Shown in pieces: positions 7,701 to 7,789 of a DNA stretch of 7,789 nt. Location: the NCBI GenBank assembly GCA_004375785.1, contig SOKM01000356.1, forward strand, positions 1 to 7,789, in the 5' to 3' direction. The notes beneath the pieces were generated by a model. That model saw only the letters and a list, made by a program, of their open reading frames with translations. It searched no databases and was not told the DNA's origin. Every line of letters starts with the position of its first letter. The first letter of the stretch is position 1. The position numbers were made by a program, and so were the translations under genes. Source of the DNA: Candidatus Cloacimonadota bacterium (GTDB taxonomy: Bacteria; Hydrothermota; E44-bin80).

Positions 7701-7789
7701 ACTTGCTTATAAACTTCGTAATAACACTTTCTGCCCCTTCCCAGTCTCCACTTTCAAGATAGATCTGGAAGAGAAAAAGAATCGATTTT
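1726..7789 (-). CDS. Giant tetratricopeptide-repeat (TPR) solenoid protein, N-terminus beyond the right edge
   Basis: This gene encodes at least 2,020 residues (numbered here from the first whole codon, 7786-7788) and ends at a TAA at 1726-1728. Translating 7411-7788 by hand gives 126 further in-frame codons without a stop, including a TPR (residues 3-33, with SGDW and KYPDE), so the real start is outside. Clear TPRs with the usual small residue/aromatic/Ala/Pro pattern lie near residues 512-608, 719-751, 792-825, 938-1003 (the best pair, with GNIDAAIEELEKA and GRYEEAIKEYENA), 1416-1476, 1689-1782 and 1952-1984. Residues about 1111-1415 are TPR-poor, and residues about 1985-2012 form a charged coiled coil. 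Only five cysteines are seen and no catalytic motif is recognised. TPR solenoids normally act as protein-binding scaffolds; the partner is unknown here. The exported protein gene follows 46 bases downstream. The TPR assignment is firm, while the role and cellular location are unknown. Confidence 0.95.
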   Translation of the reverse strand, partial: KSILFLFQIYLESGDWEGAESVITKFISKYPDETHLVGRLYRRLGYPRYAYDYFLKTLSNKGETEELLFEIFNLLTDVSLGSVCFDTRTTSDIIFSFDKNPGVSGGFLSLYYNTLDYDRRKDDFEYVKGLIINLSFTYEVFMYILKKYPYTKNADSLYALMMHQFKRHHIYDPVIELGNEYIKRFKKGKYVTVYEVMASTYIALGKKEKGNRTYKELLNRLTKDNKIEDYHAVFERFVSQLISQKDYTQCTRLYWEEIKKHPEDRQLYERFLSLIYNYNLYHEELKVYKYAIRQFDEKTWYHKLARWYIRHESKKAFRDQTRKVKEIFNDKELEAYLREFVHFDSRKSFRDPGNQFYLAMYKYGMKKFPDNVNFAKGLIRFYSVSSSRNERELLRLYKTYFFYDEEIRRRFLRYLSRNKKLTKYMQKAQKKKGILYRLFEAETARYLSMDEMSEKPLQYLTLLYPDRLEFAERLANLYRSVDFSYYYENRELTEKGIGVFLREIKLFPTLDTLYTQLGEMLVEANRYESAKTEWVKRIDLYPGSEAAYRNVATILWDYYDFADAASIIKKAREIFLNDTLFSKEMAVLYEELDDYRNAIKEYINASLAGEYFYYEMEEVTSRLVYLTNTHNLRKLIEETFIETIKRSDTPDKVVSVYAEYLERLGLYERKLDMYGEALPFLQDTYTIREILSELEVTDRTYLIINYAKRLVDITDEVEDYLLLASTYENQKKLSKAKSIYKELLRILKDEPREMRDILEVYSEFLWRHNEHSGALDLLFEAQSLAKGARKASILHNLAFRALSIDDFKRAKKAFALLLNEDPYNVNYFNLVGDMYQKFGDAKGLEKVYLEKIKLVGKSPLSYAQKRNITKELYLGLARRLKEIKMDARAQDYYIEAVNRNPEDVSLLDEVYTFSKKQDSVKRLIDYYMKTAQKSFKDYRWQIVLVRFYLREGNIDAAIEELEKAVANQPQKAYLHEELADKLTVQGRYEEAIKEYENAYILSKTKNEITKKIALIYLRRDEKQKMFLKFDELIESKPKGAAKYFDVARICLDYGLIDEAFQYARKGKVSLETYPYNGYLYDNMLSTLSEAYLRNGHANELMRFLFSQYTKYYNETKKEKSYRRNEAYTRSSRIRYFLSGNLSSIWNDFSSESDRRYLNESFNDFTRFTHTSDITRSFLQFSRTSELPDLTEKLVLWKFKEEKRTRKYPSFYETTNFYTERGAFKRLYDFLKKESSDYARLAKLSRVISQDEELKWLRKYYKTAIESYLKYRTTFSSFSPTIAQYLEILSNNNMSKEINNLTHTPSSYSGQLLNYFYKEQDGTRAFDIIDNGFPDKRTLWKKAKKAFVSINLNYKKKEGKKYMTEILDIRPIGEKIDKRRHDVLTGKDYYINSFLFGMEDSSYLFSRIEASPRNGRNYRHLGNYFYEKKRYKPALNYLVKAVELRQDTENYISLAQTYKALGDKKNALKTLANLDKDDFYGKEKYINSLISLGFQKEAKNALSNYLRSKIDLLSYGETKRAINLTFQTIKNSEAFLKEISPNIRKNEGFFSILLKNTSLNDRIFFIKRYLGLIEKARAQKNFYQRKTYIASLIDDKKLNEALELLIDTEDGISQDSLPYWFIPQKAELLFKLHKRKEGIKVLRNYITSREYVSNWTEILKTLDLAGNEGLELKQYIYERLITSGWTGLTNYLGLSETYLLMEKDDEAVQILNELALRYDYSHPELLEVVKLLYKFKKFERSDEFLERVIRVNPGSQEAKLLKARALLEKGEVQDGCKIALNIITGRNKRKFKEEAFEIIENCGEVALSIIDSKLNNSPSEDIYIAKARLLNKLNKKKKAISILITGMRDFPYASSRTPLLISELTEGNESISYLYKALYIKGDSKEILLSLIVKLIDAKRDEESQELIARSQLSPSNYLDWYDNEESKKQYISKVRTLLSDGKKDTLALDSALFTVLSKTAQFYERIEDYENAHFILESLLTLKRSEEIAEKLKSIEKKMEEMKKEEKFIIKEDLANGEQL
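1753..1836 (-). other. C-terminal coiled coil of the giant protein
   Basis: Residues about 1985-2012 read as a highly charged helix with heptad-like hydrophobic spacing (IAEKLKSIEKKMEEMKKEEK), right after the last TPR-like unit (residues 1952-1984). The protein ends eight residues later. Such a tail could mediate oligomerisation or be a simple solenoid cap; this is inference. Confidence 0.5.
3541..4458 (-). other. TPR-poor central region of the giant protein
   Basis: This part encodes residues about 1111-1415. It lacks recognisable TPR consensus positions and is rich in Ser, Thr, Arg and aromatic residues, for example in the stretches YTRSSRIRYFLSGN and FTRFTHTSDITRSF. Near its end is a charged then aromatic motif, KRRHDVLTGKDYY followed by FLFG (residues 1377-1396). 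TPR consensus resumes immediately afterwards at residue 1416. It could be a distinct folded domain inserted between two solenoids, or strongly diverged helical repeats; the sequence alone does not decide. The edges are approximate. Confidence 0.55.

Overview
The window is an AT-rich bacterial segment in which almost everything lies on the minus strand. It holds two consecutive genes in one transcriptional direction and, at the left edge, a short intergenic stretch with a GC-rich repeat island. No marker gene fixes the taxon. An AT-rich chromosome, Lys/Glu/Tyr-rich proteins, a preference for AGA/AGG arginine codons, a giant tetratricopeptide-repeat (TPR) protein and interspersed-repeat-like intergenic DNA together suggest an uncultured, possibly thermophilic, candidate-phylum bacterium. 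This placement is inference only.

From the right edge down to 1726 runs one enormous gene on the minus strand. It encodes at least 2,020 residues of TPR and TPR-like helical solenoid. The reading frame is already open where the window begins on the right, so the true start and any signal peptide lie outside. The GTG at 7410 is an internal valine. The visible protein can be divided into an N-terminal solenoid (about residues 1-1110), a TPR-poor Ser/Thr/Arg/aromatic-rich central part (about 1111-1415), a second solenoid (about 1416-1984) and a short charged coiled-coil tail.

After a 46-base gap, with a strong Shine-Dalgarno sequence just before its ATG, comes a 483-residue exported protein (228-1679, minus). 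It has a clear Sec signal peptide, no lipobox, and two related halves. Its layout resembles DUF3352-type secreted proteins, but that is pattern memory and not a search result. Because the two genes are close and collinear they are probably co-transcribed, which makes a giant TPR scaffold plus an exported partner a plausible cell-envelope module of unknown function.

Positions 1-227 contain no complete gene. Positions 1-90 are about 26% GC and may include the last codons of a convergent plus-strand gene (stop at 54-56). Positions 91-220 jump to about 58% GC and carry imperfect inverted repeats that look like a dispersed intergenic repeat. The boundary of this island coincides with the stop codon of the exported protein.
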